Shown here: positions 39,758 to 51,469 of the stretch, piece after piece | Layout of the letters: each line of letters starts with the position of its first letter | How positions within the stretch are numbered: position 1 is the first letter of the stretch | Assembly: GCA_964017155.1 (NCBI GenBank) | Contig: OZ024867.1 | Span: 15,527,500-15,591,499, forward strand | DNA length: 64,000 nt | Direction: 5' to 3' | Source of the DNA: Oasisia sp. SBJ-2009 | Taxonomy: Eukaryota; Annelida; Polychaeta; Sabellida; Siboglinidae | Notes under the pieces: model-generated | The model's database searches: none | Told to the model about the DNA's origin: nothing | Seen by the model: only the letters and a program-made list of their open reading frames with translations | Translations under genes and position numbers: made by a program

Positions 39758-39994
39758 TGGTGTGTAAGACTTGGTGTGTAAGACATGGTGTGTAAGACTT
39801 GGTGTGTAAGACATTGTGTGTAAGACTTGGTGTTTAAGACATGGTGTGTAAGACTTGGTGTGTAAGACTCGGTGTGTAAGACATGGTGTGTAAGACATAG
39901 TGTGTAAGACCTGGTGTGTAAGACATGGTGTGTAAGACCTGGTGGGTAAGACTTGGTGTGTAAGACTTGATGTGTAAGACTTGATGTGTAAGAC
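39758..39994. repeat. 280-bp local duplication, copy B
   Basis: Second copy of 39,478-39,714. It continues with acttgg where copy A continues with actcgg. The array from here to 40,550 contains ttatac, gatgag and gtataag units in the common right-half order. Confidence 0.87.
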
Positions 39995-40549
39995 TTGGTG
40001 TGTAAGACTTGATGTGTAAGACTTGATGAGTAAGACTTGATGTATAAGACTTGGTGTGTAAGACTTGGTGTGTAAGACATGGTGTGTTATACTTGATGTG
40101 TAAGATTTGATGTGTAAGACATGGTGTGTAAGACTTGGTGTGTAAGACATGGTGTGTAAGACTTGGTGTGTAAGACATGGTGTGTAAGACATGGTGTGTA
40201 AGACTTGGTGTGTAACACATGGTGTGTAAGACTTGGTGTGTAAGACATGGTGTGTAGGACATGGTGTGTAGGGCATGGTGTGTAAGACTTGGTGTGTAAA
40301 ACTTGGTGTGTAAGACATGGTGTGTCAGACCTGGTGTGTAAGACATGGTGTGTAAGACCTGGTGTGTAAGACATGGTGTGTAAGACTTGATGTGTAAGAC
40401 CTGGTGTGTAAGACTTGGTGTGTAAGACATGGTGTGTAATAGTTGATGTGTAAGACTTGATGTGTAAGACTTGGTGTGTAAGACTTGATGTGTAAGACAT
40501 GGTGTGTTATACTTGATGTGTAAGATTTGATGTGTAAGACATGGTGTGT

Positions 40550-43500
40550 AAGACTTGATGTGTAAGACTTGATGTGTAAGACTTGATGTGTAAGACTTGG
40601 TGTGTAAGACTTGATGTGTAAGACTTGGTGTGAAACACTTGATGTGTAAGACTTGATGTGTAAGACTTGATGTGTAAGACTTGGTGAGTAAGACATGGTG
40701 TGTAAGACTTGGTGTGTAAGACACGGTGTGTAAGACTTGGTGTGTAAGACATGGTGTGTAAGACTTGGTGTGTAAGACATGGTGTGTAAGACATGGTGTG
40801 TAAGACTTGGTGTTTAACACATGGTGTGTAAGACTTGGTGTGTAAGACATGGTGTGTAGGACATGGTGTGTAGGACATGGTGTGTAGGACATGGTGTGTA
40901 AGACTTGGTGTGTCAAACTTGGTGTGTAAGACATGGTGTGTAAGACCTGGTGTGTAAGACATGGTGTGTAAGACTTGATGTGTAAGACTTGATGTGTAAG
41001 ACTTGATGTGTATGACTTGGTGTGTAAGACTTGGTGTGTAAGACATGGTGTGTAGGACATGGTGTGTAGGACATGGTGTGTAAGACTTGGTGTGTCAAAC
41101 TTGGTGTGTAAGACATGGTGTGTAAGACCTGGTGTGTAAGACATGGTGTGTAAGACTTGATGTGTAAGACTTGATGTGTAAGACTTGATGTGTATGACTT
41201 GGTGTGTAAGACTTGGTGTGTAAGACATGGTGTGTAAGACTTGGTGTGTAAGACTCGGTGTGTAAGACATGGTGTGTAAGACATGGTGTGTAAGACATGG
41301 TGTGTAAGACCTGGTGTGTAAGACATGGTGTGTATGACCTGGTGTGTAAGACTTGGTGTGTAAGACTTGATGTGTAAGACTTGATGTGTAAGACTTGGTG
41401 TATAAGACTTGATGTGTAAGACTTGATGAGTAAGACTTGATGTATAAGACTTGGTGTGTAAGACTTGGTGTGTAAGACATGGTGTGTTATACTTGATGTG
41501 TAAGATTTGATGTGTAAGACATGGTGTGTAAGACATGGTGTGTAAGACTTGGTGTGTAAGACTTGATGTGTCAGACTTTATGTGTAAGACTTGGTGTGTA
41601 AGACCAGGTGTGTAAGACTTGGTGTGTAAGACTTGGTGTATAAGACTTGATGTGTAAGACTTGATGAGTAAGACTTGATGTATAAGACTTGGTGTGTAAG
41701 ACTTGGTGTGTAAGACATGGTGTGTTATACTTGATGTGTAAGATTTGATGAGTAAGACTTGATGTATAAGACTTGGTGTGTAAGACTTGGTGTGTAAGAC
41801 ATGGTGTGTTATACTTGATGTGTAAGATTTGATGTGTAAGACATGGTGTGTAAGACTTGGTGTGTAACTCATGGTGTGTAAGACTTGGTGTGTAAGACAT
41901 GGTGTGTAGGACATGGTGTGTAGGACTTGATTTGTAAGACTTGGTGTGTAAGACTTGATGTGTATGACTTGGTGTGTAAGACTTGGTGTGTAAGACATGG
42001 TGTGTTATACTTGATGTGTATGATTTGATGTGTAAGACATGGTGTGTAAGACATGGTGTGTAAGACTTGATGTGTAAGACTTGGTGTGTAAGACTTGATG
42101 TGTATGACTTGGTGTGGAAGACTTGGTGTGTAAGACATGGTGTGTTATACTTGATGTGTATGATTTGATGTGTAAGACATGGTATGTAAGACATGGTGTG
42201 TAAGACTTGGTGTGTAAGACATGGTGTGTAAGACTTGGTGTGTAAGACATTGTGTGTAAGACTTGGTGTGTAAGACATGGTGTGTAAGACTTGGTGTGTA
42301 AGACTCGGTGTGTAAGACATGGTGTGTAAGACATGGTGTGTATGACATGGTGTGTAAGACCTGGTGTGTAAGACATGGTGTGTAAGACCTGGTGTGTAAG
42401 ACTTGGTGTGTAAGACTTGATGTGTAAGACTTGATGTGTAAGACTTGGTGTGTAAGACTTGATGTGTAAGACTTGATGAGTAAGACTTGATATATAAGAC
42501 TTGGTGTGTAAGACTTGGTGTGTAAGACATGGTGTGTTATACTTGATGTGTAAGATTTGATGTGTAAGACATGGTGTGTAAGACTTGGTGTGTAAGACAA
42601 GGTGTGTAATACTTGATGTGTAAGACTTGATGTGTACGACATGGTGTGTAAGCCCTGGTGTGTAAGACATGGTGTGTAAGACCTGGTGTGTAAGACATGG
42701 TGTGTAAGACTTGATGTGTAAGACTTGATGTGTATGACTTGGTGTGTAAGACTTGGTGTGTAAGACATGGTGTGTTATACTTGATGTGTATGATTTGATG
42801 TGTAAGACATGGTGTGTAAGACATGGTGTGTAAGACTTGGTGTGTAAGACATGGTGTGTAAGATTTGGTGTGTAAGACATTGTGTGTAAGACTTGGTGTT
42901 TAAGACATGGTGTGTAAGACTTGGTGTGTAAGACTCGGTGTGTAAGACATGGTGTGTAAGACATGGTGTGTAAGACCTGGTGTGTAAGACATGGTGTGTA
43001 AGACCTGGTAGGTAAGACTTGGTGTGTAAGAATTGATGTGTAAGACTTGATGTGTAAGACTTGGTGTGTAAGACTTGATGTGTAAGACTTGATGAGTAAG
43101 ACTTGATGTATAAGACTTGGTGTGTAAGACTTAGTGTGTAAGACATGGTGTGTTATACTTGATGTGTAAGATTTGATGTGTAAGACATGGTGTGTAAGAC
43201 TTGGTGTGTAAGACATGGTGTGTAAGACTTGGTGTGTAAGACATGGTGTGTAAGACATGGTGTGTAAGACTTGGTGTGTAACACATGGTGTGTAAGACTT
43301 GGTGTGTAAGACATGGTGTGTAGGACATGGTGTGTAGGACATGGTGTGTAAGACTTGGTGTGTAAAACTTGGTGTGTAAGACATGGTGTGTAAGACCTGG
43401 TGTGTAAGACATGGTGTGTAAGACCTGGTGTGTAAGACATGGTGTGTAAGACTTGATGTGTAAGACCTGGTGTGTAAGACTTGGTGTGTAAGACATGGTG

Positions 43501-44238
43501 TGTAATACTTGATGTGTAAGACTTGATGTGTACGACATGGTGTGTAAGCCCTGGTGTGTAAGACATGGTGTGTAAGACCTGGTGTGTAAGACATGGTGTG
43601 TAAGACTTGGTGTGTAAGACTTAGTGTGTAAGACATGGTGTTTAAGACATGGTGTGTAAGACATGGTGTGTAAGACTTGGTGTGAAAGACTTGATGTGTA
43701 AGACTTGATGTGTAAGATTTGGTGTGTAAGACTTGGTGTGTAAAACATGGTGTGTAAGACATGGTGTGTAAGACTTGGTGTGAAAGACTTGATGTGTAAG
43801 ACTTGATGTGTAAGACTTGGTGTGTAAGACTTGGTGTATAAGACATTTTGTGTAAGACATGGTGTGTAAGACTTGGTGTGTAAGACATGGTGTGTAAGAC
43901 TTGGTGTGTAAGACATTGTGTGTAAGACTTGGTGTTTAAGACATGGTGTGTAAGACTTGGTGTGTAAGACTCGGTGTGTAAGACATGGTGTGTAAGACAT
44001 GGTGTGTAAGACCTGGTGTGTAAGACATGGTGTGTAAGACCTGGTGGGTAAGACTTGGTGTGTAAGACTTGATGTGTAAGACTTGATGTGTAAGACTTGG
44101 TGTGTAAGACTTGATGTGTAAGACTTGATGAGTAAGACTTGATGTATAAGACTTGGTGTGTAAGACTTGGTGTGTAAGACATGGTGTGTTATACTTGATG
44201 TGTAAGATTTGATGTGTAAGACATGGTGTGTAAGACTT
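40550..44238. repeat. 3.7-kb block duplicated at 51,470-55,158
   Basis: The offset is 10,920 bp (780 units) and is constant across the whole block. The block includes taggac triplets near 40,857, tcaaac units near 40,914 and 41,096, a tatgacctgg unit at 41,333, a tcagactttatg pair near 41,570 and an accagg unit near 41,600. These rare variants are shared with the distant copy. The 2-kb block at 41,845-43,838 lies inside it. Confidence 0.86.
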
Positions 44239-45606
44239 GGTGTGTAAGACATGGTGTGTAAGACTTGGTGTGTAAGACATGGTGTGTAAGACATGGTGTG
44301 TAAGACTTGGTGTGTAACACATGGTGTGTAAGACTTGGTGTGTAAGACATGGTGTGTAGGACATGGTGTGTAGGACATGGTGTGTAAGACTTGGTGTGTA
44401 AAACTTGGTGTGTAAGACATGGTGTGTAAGACCTGGTGTGTAAGACATGGTGTGTAAGACCTGGTGTGTAAGACATGGTGTGTAAGACTTGATGTGTAAG
44501 ACCTGGTGTGTAAGACTTGGTGTGTAAGACATGGTGTGTAATACTTGATGTGTAAGACTTGATGTGTACGACATGGTGTGTAAGCCCTGGTGTGTAAGAC
44601 ATGGTGTGTAAGACCTGGTGTGTAAGACATGGTGTGTAAGACTTGGTGTGTAAGACTTAGTGTGTAAGACATGGTGTTTAAGACATGGTGTGTAAGACAT
44701 GGTGTGTAAGACTTGGTGTGAAAGACTTGATGTGTAAGACTTGATGTGTAAGATTTGGTGTGTAAGACTTGGTGTGTAAAACATGGTGTGTAAGACATGG
44801 TGTTTAAGACTTGGTGTGAAAGACTTGATGTGTAAGACTTGGTGTTTAAGACATGGTGTGTAAGACTTGGTGTGTAAGACTCGGTGTGTAAGACATGGTG
44901 TGTAAGACATGGTGTGTAAGACCTGGTGGGTAAGACTTGGTGTGTAAGACTTGATGTGTAAGACTTGATGTGTAAGACTTGGTTTGTAAGACTTGATGTG
45001 TAAGACTTGATGAGTAAGACTTGATGTATAAGACTTGGTGTGTAAGACTTGGTGTGTAAGACATGGTGTGTTATACTTGATGTGTAAGATTTGATGTGTA
45101 AGACATGGTGTGTAAGACTTGGTGTGTAAGACATGGTGTGTAAGACTTGGTGTGTAAGACATGGTGTGTAAGACATGGTGTGTAAGACTTGGTGTGTAAC
45201 ACATGGTGTGTTATACTTGATGTGTATGATTTGATGTGTAAGACATGGTGTGTAAGACATGGTGTGTAAGACCTGGTGTGTAAGACATGGTGTGTAAGAC
45301 TTGATGTGTAAGACCTGGTGTGTAAGACTTGGTGTGTAAGACATGGTGTGTAATAGTTGATGTGTAAGACTTGATGTGTACGACATGGTGTGTAAGCCCT
45401 GGTGTGTAAGACATGGTGTGTAAGACCTGGTGTGTAAGACATGGTGTGTAAGACTTGGTGTGTAAGACTTAGTGTGTAAGACATGGTGTTTAAGACATGG
45501 TGTGTAAGACATGGTGTGTAAGACTTGGTGTGAAAGACTTGATGTGTAAGACTTGATGTGTAAGATTTGGTGTGTAAGACTTGGTGTGTAAAACATGGTG
45601 TGTAAG
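42653..45606. repeat. 2,954-bp segmental duplication, copy A
   Basis: The offset to copy B is 2,954 bp (211 units). Shared landmarks include the ggtagg unit near 43,006 and 45,960, the gaattga unit near 43,030 and 45,984, the acattttgtg unit near 43,850 and 46,804, and a taacac unit running straight into ttatac near 45,200 and 48,154. Both edges fall on the same junction near 45,607, as expected for a head-to-tail duplication. Confidence 0.87.
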
Positions 45607-48560
45607 ACATGGTGTGTAAGACATGGTGTGTAAGACCTGGTGTGTAAGACATGGTGTGTAAGACTTGATGTGTAAGACTTGATGTGTATGACTTGGTGTG
45701 TAAGACTTGGTGTGTAAGACATGGTGTGTTATACTTGATGTGTATGATTTGATGTGTAAGGCATGGTGTGTAAGACATGGTGTGTAAGACTTGGTGTGTA
45801 AGACATGGTGTGTAAGATTTGGTGTGTAAGACATTGTGTGTAAGACTTGGTGTTTAAGACATGGTGTGTAAGACTTGGTGTGTAAGACTCGGTGTGTAAG
45901 ACATGGTGTGTAAGACATGGTGTGTAAGACCTGGTGTGTAAGACATGGTGTGTAAGACCTGGTAGGTAAGACTTGGTGTGTAAGAATTGATGTGTAAGAC
46001 TTGATGTGTAAGACTTGGTGTGTAAGACTTGATGTGTAAGACTTGATGAGTAAGACTTGATGTATAAGACTTGGTGTGTAAGACTTGGTGTGTAAGACAT
46101 GGTGTGTTATACTTGATGTGTAAGATTTGATGTGTAAGACATGGTGTGTAAGACTTGGTGTGTAAGACATGGTGTGTAAGACTTGGTGTGTAAGACATGG
46201 TGTGTAAGACATGGTGTGTAAGACTTGGTGTGTAACACATGGTGTGTAAGACTTGGTGTGTAAGACATGGTGTGTAGGACATGGTGTGTAGGACATGGTG
46301 TGTAAGACTTGGTGTGTAAAACTTGGTGTGTAAGACATGGTGTGTAAGACCTGGTGTGTAAGACATGGTGTGTAAGACCTGGTGTGTAAGACATGGTGTG
46401 TAAGACTTGATGTGTAAGACCTGGTGTGTAAGACTTGGTGTGTAAGACATGGTGTGTAATACTTGATGTGTAAGACTTGATGTGTACGACATGGTGTGTA
46501 AGCCCTGGTGTGTAAGACATGGTGTGTAAGACCTGGTGTGTAAGACATGGTGTGTAAGACTTGGTGTGTAAGACTTAGTGTGTAAGACATGGTGTTTAAG
46601 ACATGGTGTGTAAGACATGGTGTGTAAGACTTGGTGTGAAAGACTTGATGTGTAAGACTTGATGTGTAAGATTTGGTGTGTAAGACTTGGTGTGTAAAAC
46701 ATGGTGTGTAAGACATGGTGTGTAAGACTTGGTGTGAAAGACTTGATGTGTAAGACTTGATGTGTAAGACTTGGTGTGTAAGACTTGGTGTATAAGACAT
46801 TTTGTGTAAGACATGGTGTGTAAGACTTGGTGTGTAAGACATGGTGTGTAAGACTTGGTGTGTAAGACATTGTGTGTAAGACTTGGTGTTTAAGACATGG
46901 TGTGTAAGACTTGGTGTGTAAGACTCGGTGTGTAAGACATGGTGTGTAAGACATGGTGTGTAAGACCTGGTGTGTAAGACATGGTGTGTAAGACCTGGTG
47001 GGTAAGACTTGGTGTGTAAGACTTGATGTGTAAGACTTGATGTGTAAGACTTGGTGTGTAAGACTTGATGTGTAAGACTTGATGAGTAAGACTTGATGTA
47101 TAAGACTTGGTGTGTAAGACTTGGTGTGTAAGACATGGTGTGTTATACTTGATGTGTAAGATTTGATGTGTAAGACATGGTGTGTAAGACTTGGTGTGTA
47201 AGACATGGTGTGTAAGACTTGGTGTGTAAGACATGGTGTGTAAGACATGGTGTGTAAGACTTTGTGTGTAACACATGGTGTGTAAGACTTGGTGTGTAAG
47301 ACATGGTGTGTAGGACATGGTGTGTAGGACATGGTGTGTAAGACTTGGTGTGTAAAACTTGGTGTGTAAGACATGGTGTGTAAGACCTGGTGTGTAAGAC
47401 ATGGTGTGTAAGACCTGGTGTGTAAGACATGGTGTGTAAGACTTGATGTGTAAGACCTGGTGTGTAAGACTTGGTGTGTAAGACATGGTGTGTAATACTT
47501 GATGTGTAAGACTTGATGTGTACGACATGGTGTGTAAGCCCTGGTGTGTAAGACATGGTGTGTAAGACCTGGTGTGTAAGACATGGTGTGTAAGACTTGG
47601 TGTGTAAGACTTAGTGTGTAAGACATGGTGTTTAAGACATGGTGTGTAAGACATGGTGTGTAAGACTTGGTGTGAAAGACTTGATGTGTAAGACTTGATG
47701 TGTAAGATTTGGTGTGTAAGACTTGGTGTGTAAAACATGGTGTGTAAGACATGGTGTTTAAGACTTGGTGTGAAAGACTTGATGTGTAAGACTTGGTGTT
47801 TAAGACATGGTGTGTAAGACTTGGTGTGTAAGACTCGGTGTGTAAGACATGGTGTGTAAGACATGGTGTGTAAGACCTGGTGGGTAAGACTTGGTGTGTA
47901 AGACTTGATGTGTAAGACTTGATGTGTAAGACTTGGTTTGTAAGACTTGATGTGTAAGACTTGATGAGTAAGACTTGATGTATAAGACTTGGTGTGTAAG
48001 ACTTGGTGTGTAAGACATGGTGTGTTATACTTGATGTGTAAGATTTGATGTGTAAGACATGGTGTGTAAGACTTGGTGTGTAAGACATGGTGTGTAAGAC
48101 TTGGTGTGTAAGACATGGTGTGTAAGACATGGTGTGTAAGACTTGGTGTGTAACACATGGTGTGTTATACTTGATGTGTATGATTTGATGTGTAAGACAT
48201 GGTGTGTAAGACATGGTGTGTAAGACCTGGTGTGTAAGACATGGTGTGTAAGACTTGATGTGTAAGACCTGGTGTGTAAGACTTGGTGTGTAAGACATGG
48301 TGTGTAATAGTTGATGTGTAAGACTTGATGTGTACGACATGGTGTGTAAGCCCTGGTGTGTAAGACATGGTGTGTAAGACCTGGTGTGTAAGACATGGTG
48401 TGTAAGACTTGGTGTGTAAGACTTAGTGTGTAAGACATGGTGTTTAAGACATGGTGTGTAAGACATGGTGTGTAAGACTTGGTGTGAAAGACTTGATGTG
48501 TAAGACTTGATGTGTAAGATTTGGTGTGTAAGACTTGGTGTGTAAAACATGGTGTGTAAG
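45607..48560. repeat. 2,954-bp segmental duplication, copy B
   Basis: This is the second copy. Differences from copy A include a taaggcatgg unit near 45,760 and an actttg unit near 47,263. Its right part overlaps the 1,848-bp tandem series, so at least two rounds of duplication acted on the same sequence. Confidence 0.86.
46350..48197. repeat. 1,848-bp higher-order repeat, copy 1
   Basis: This is the first of three consecutive copies with an offset of 1,848 bp (132 units). It contains the acattttgtg unit, a ggtggg unit, an actttg unit near 47,263, and a ggtttg unit near 47,936. All recur 1,848 bp downstream. Confidence 0.87.
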
Positions 48561-50045
48561 ACATGGTGTGTAAGACTTGGTGTGAAAGACTTGATGTGTA
48601 AGACTTGATGTGTAAGACTTGGTGTGTAAGACTTGGTGTATAAGACATTTTGTGTAAGACATGGTGTGTAAGACTTGGTGTGTAAGACATGGTGTGTAAG
48701 ACTTGGTGTGTAAGACATTGTGTGTAAGACTTGGTGTTTAAGACATGGTGTGTAAGACTTGGTGTGTAAGACTCGGTGTGTAAGACATGGTGTGTAAGAC
48801 ATGGTGTGTAAGACCTGGTGTGTAAGACATGGTGTGTAAGACCTGGTGGGTAAGACTTGGTGTGTAAGACTTGATGTGTAAGACTTGATGTGTAAGACTT
48901 GGTGTGTAAGACTTGATGTGTAAGACTTGATGAGTAAGACTTGATGTATAAGACTTGGTGTGTAAGACTTGGTGTGTAAGACATGGTGTGTTATACTTGA
49001 TGTGTAAGATTTGATGTGTAAGACATGGTGTGTAAGACTTGGTGTGTAAGACATGGTGTGTAAGACTTGGTGTGTAAGACATGGTGTGTAAGACATGGTG
49101 TGTAAGACTTTGTGTGTAACACATGGTGTGTAAGACTTGGTGTGTAAGACATGGTGTGTAGGACATGGTGTGTAGGACATGGTGTGTAAGACTTGGTGTG
49201 TAAAACTTGGTGTGTAAGACATGGTGTGTAAGACCTGGTGTGTAAGACATGGTGTGTAAGACCTGGTGTGTAAGACATGGTGTGTAAGACTTGATGTGTA
49301 AGACCTGGTGTGTAAGACTTGGTGTGTAAGACATGGTGTGTAATACTTGATGTGTAAGACTTGATGTGTACGACATGGTGTGTAAGCCCTGGTGTGTAAG
49401 ACATGGTGTGTAAGACCTGGTGTGTAAGACATGGTGTGTAAGACTTGGTGTGTAAGACTTAGTGTGTAAGACATGGTGTTTAAGACATGGTGTGTAAGAC
49501 ATGGTGTGTAAGACTTGGTGTGAAAGACTTGATGTGTAAGACTTGATGTGTAAGATTTGGTGTGTAAGACTTGGTGTGTAAAACATGGTGTGTAAGACAT
49601 GGTGTTTAAGACTTGGTGTGAAAGACTTGATGTGTAAGACTTGGTGTTTAAGACATGGTGTGTAAGACTTGGTGTGTAAGACTCGGTGTGTAAGACATGG
49701 TGTGTAAGACATGGTGTGTAAGACCTGGTGGGTAAGACTTGGTGTGTAAGACTTGATGTGTAAGACTTGATGTGTAAGACTTGGTTTGTAAGACTTGATG
49801 TGTAAGACTTGATGAGTAAGACTTGATGTATAAGACTTGGTGTGTAAGACTTGGTGTGTAAGACATGGTGTGTTATACTTGATGTGTAAGATTTGATGTG
49901 TAAGACATGGTGTGTAAGACTTGGTGTGTAAGACATGGTGTGTAAGACTTGGTGTGTAAGACATGGTGTGTAAGACATGGTGTGTAAGACTTGGTGTGTA
50001 ACACATGGTGTGTTATACTTGATGTGTATGATTTGATGTGTAAGA
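48198..50045. repeat. 1,848-bp higher-order repeat, copy 2
   Basis: This copy is nearly identical to copy 1: actttg near 49,111, ggtttg near 49,784 and the taacac-to-ttatac junction near 50,002. The shared actttg variant, absent from the older 2,954-bp copy A, shows that copies 1 and 2 separated after the two 2,954-bp copies did. Confidence 0.87.
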
Positions 50046-51335
50046 CATGGTGTGTAAGACATGGTGTGTAAGACCTGGTGTGTAAGACATGGTGTGTAAG
50101 ACTTGATGTGTAAGACCTGGTGTGTAAGACTTGGTGTGTAAGACATGGTGTGTAATAGTTGATGTGTAAGACTTGATGTGTACGACATGGTGTGTAAGCC
50201 CTGGTGTGTAAGACATGGTGTGTAAGACCTGGTGTGTAAGACATGGTGTGTAAGACTTGGTGTGTAAGACTTAGTGTGTAAGACATGGTGTTTAAGACAT
50301 GGTGTGTAAGACATGGTGTGTAAGACTTGGTGTGAAAGACTTGATGTGTAAGACTTGATGTGTAAGATTTGGTGTGTAAGACTTGGTGTGTAAAACATGG
50401 TGTGTAAGACATGGTGTGTAAGACTTGGTGTGAAAGACTTGATGTGTAAGACTTGATGTGTAAGACTTGGTGTGTAAGACTTGGTGTATAAGACATTTTG
50501 TGTAAGACATGGTGTGTAAGACTTGGTGTGTAAGACATGGTGTGTAAGACTTGGTGTGTAAGACATTGTGTGTAAGACTTGGTGTTTAAGACATGGTGTG
50601 TAAGACTTGGTGTGTAAGACTCGGTGTGTAAGACATGGTGTGTAAGACATGGTGTGTAAGACCTGGTGGGTAAGACTTGGTGTGTAAGACTTGATGTGTA
50701 AGACTTGATGTGTAAGACTTGGTGTGTAAGACTTGATGTGTAAGACTTGATGAGTAAGACTTGATGTATAAGACTTGGTGTGTAAGAGTTGGTGTGTAAG
50801 ACATGGTGTGTTATACTTGATGTGTAAGATTTGATGTGTAAGACATGGTGTGTAAGACTTGGTGTGTAAGACATGGTGTGTAAGACTTGGTGTGTAAGAC
50901 ATGGTGTGTAAGACATGGTGTGTAAGACTTGGTGTGTAACACATGGTGTGTAAGACTTGGTGTGTAAGACATGGTGTGTAGGACATGGTGTGTAGGGCAT
51001 GGTGTGTAAGACTTGGTGTGTAAAACTTGGTGTGTAAGACATGGTGTGTAAGACCTGGTGTGTAAGACATGGTGTGTAAGACCTGGTGTGTAAGACATGG
51101 TGTGTTAGACTTGATGTGTAAGACCTGGTGTGTAAGACTTGGTGTGTAAGACATGGTGTGTAATACTTGATGTGTAAGACTTGATGTGTACGACATGGTG
51201 TGTAAGCCCTGGTGTGTAAGACATGGTGTGTAAGACCTGGTGTGTAAGACATGGTGTGTAAGACTTGGTGTGTAAGACTTAGTGTGTAAGACATGGTGTT
51301 TAAGACATGGTGTGTAAGACATGGTGTGTAAGACT
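50046..51335. repeat. 1,848-bp higher-order repeat, partial copy 3
   Basis: This copy follows copy 2 at an offset of 1,848 bp to about 50,660. There it lost two whole units, after which the offset is 1,820 bp. It ends near 51,335, where an aaagac/acttga pair present in copy 2 is missing. Private changes include a taagagttgg near 50,788, a tagggc unit near 50,995 and a ttagac unit near 51,105. Confidence 0.8.
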
Positions 51336-51469
51336 TGATGTGTAAGATTTGGTGTGTAAGACTTGGTGTGTAAAACATGGTGTGTAAGACATGGTGTGTA
51401 AGACTTGGTGTGTAAGACTTGGTGTATAAGACATGGTGTGTAAGACTTGGTGTTTAAGACTTGGTGTGA

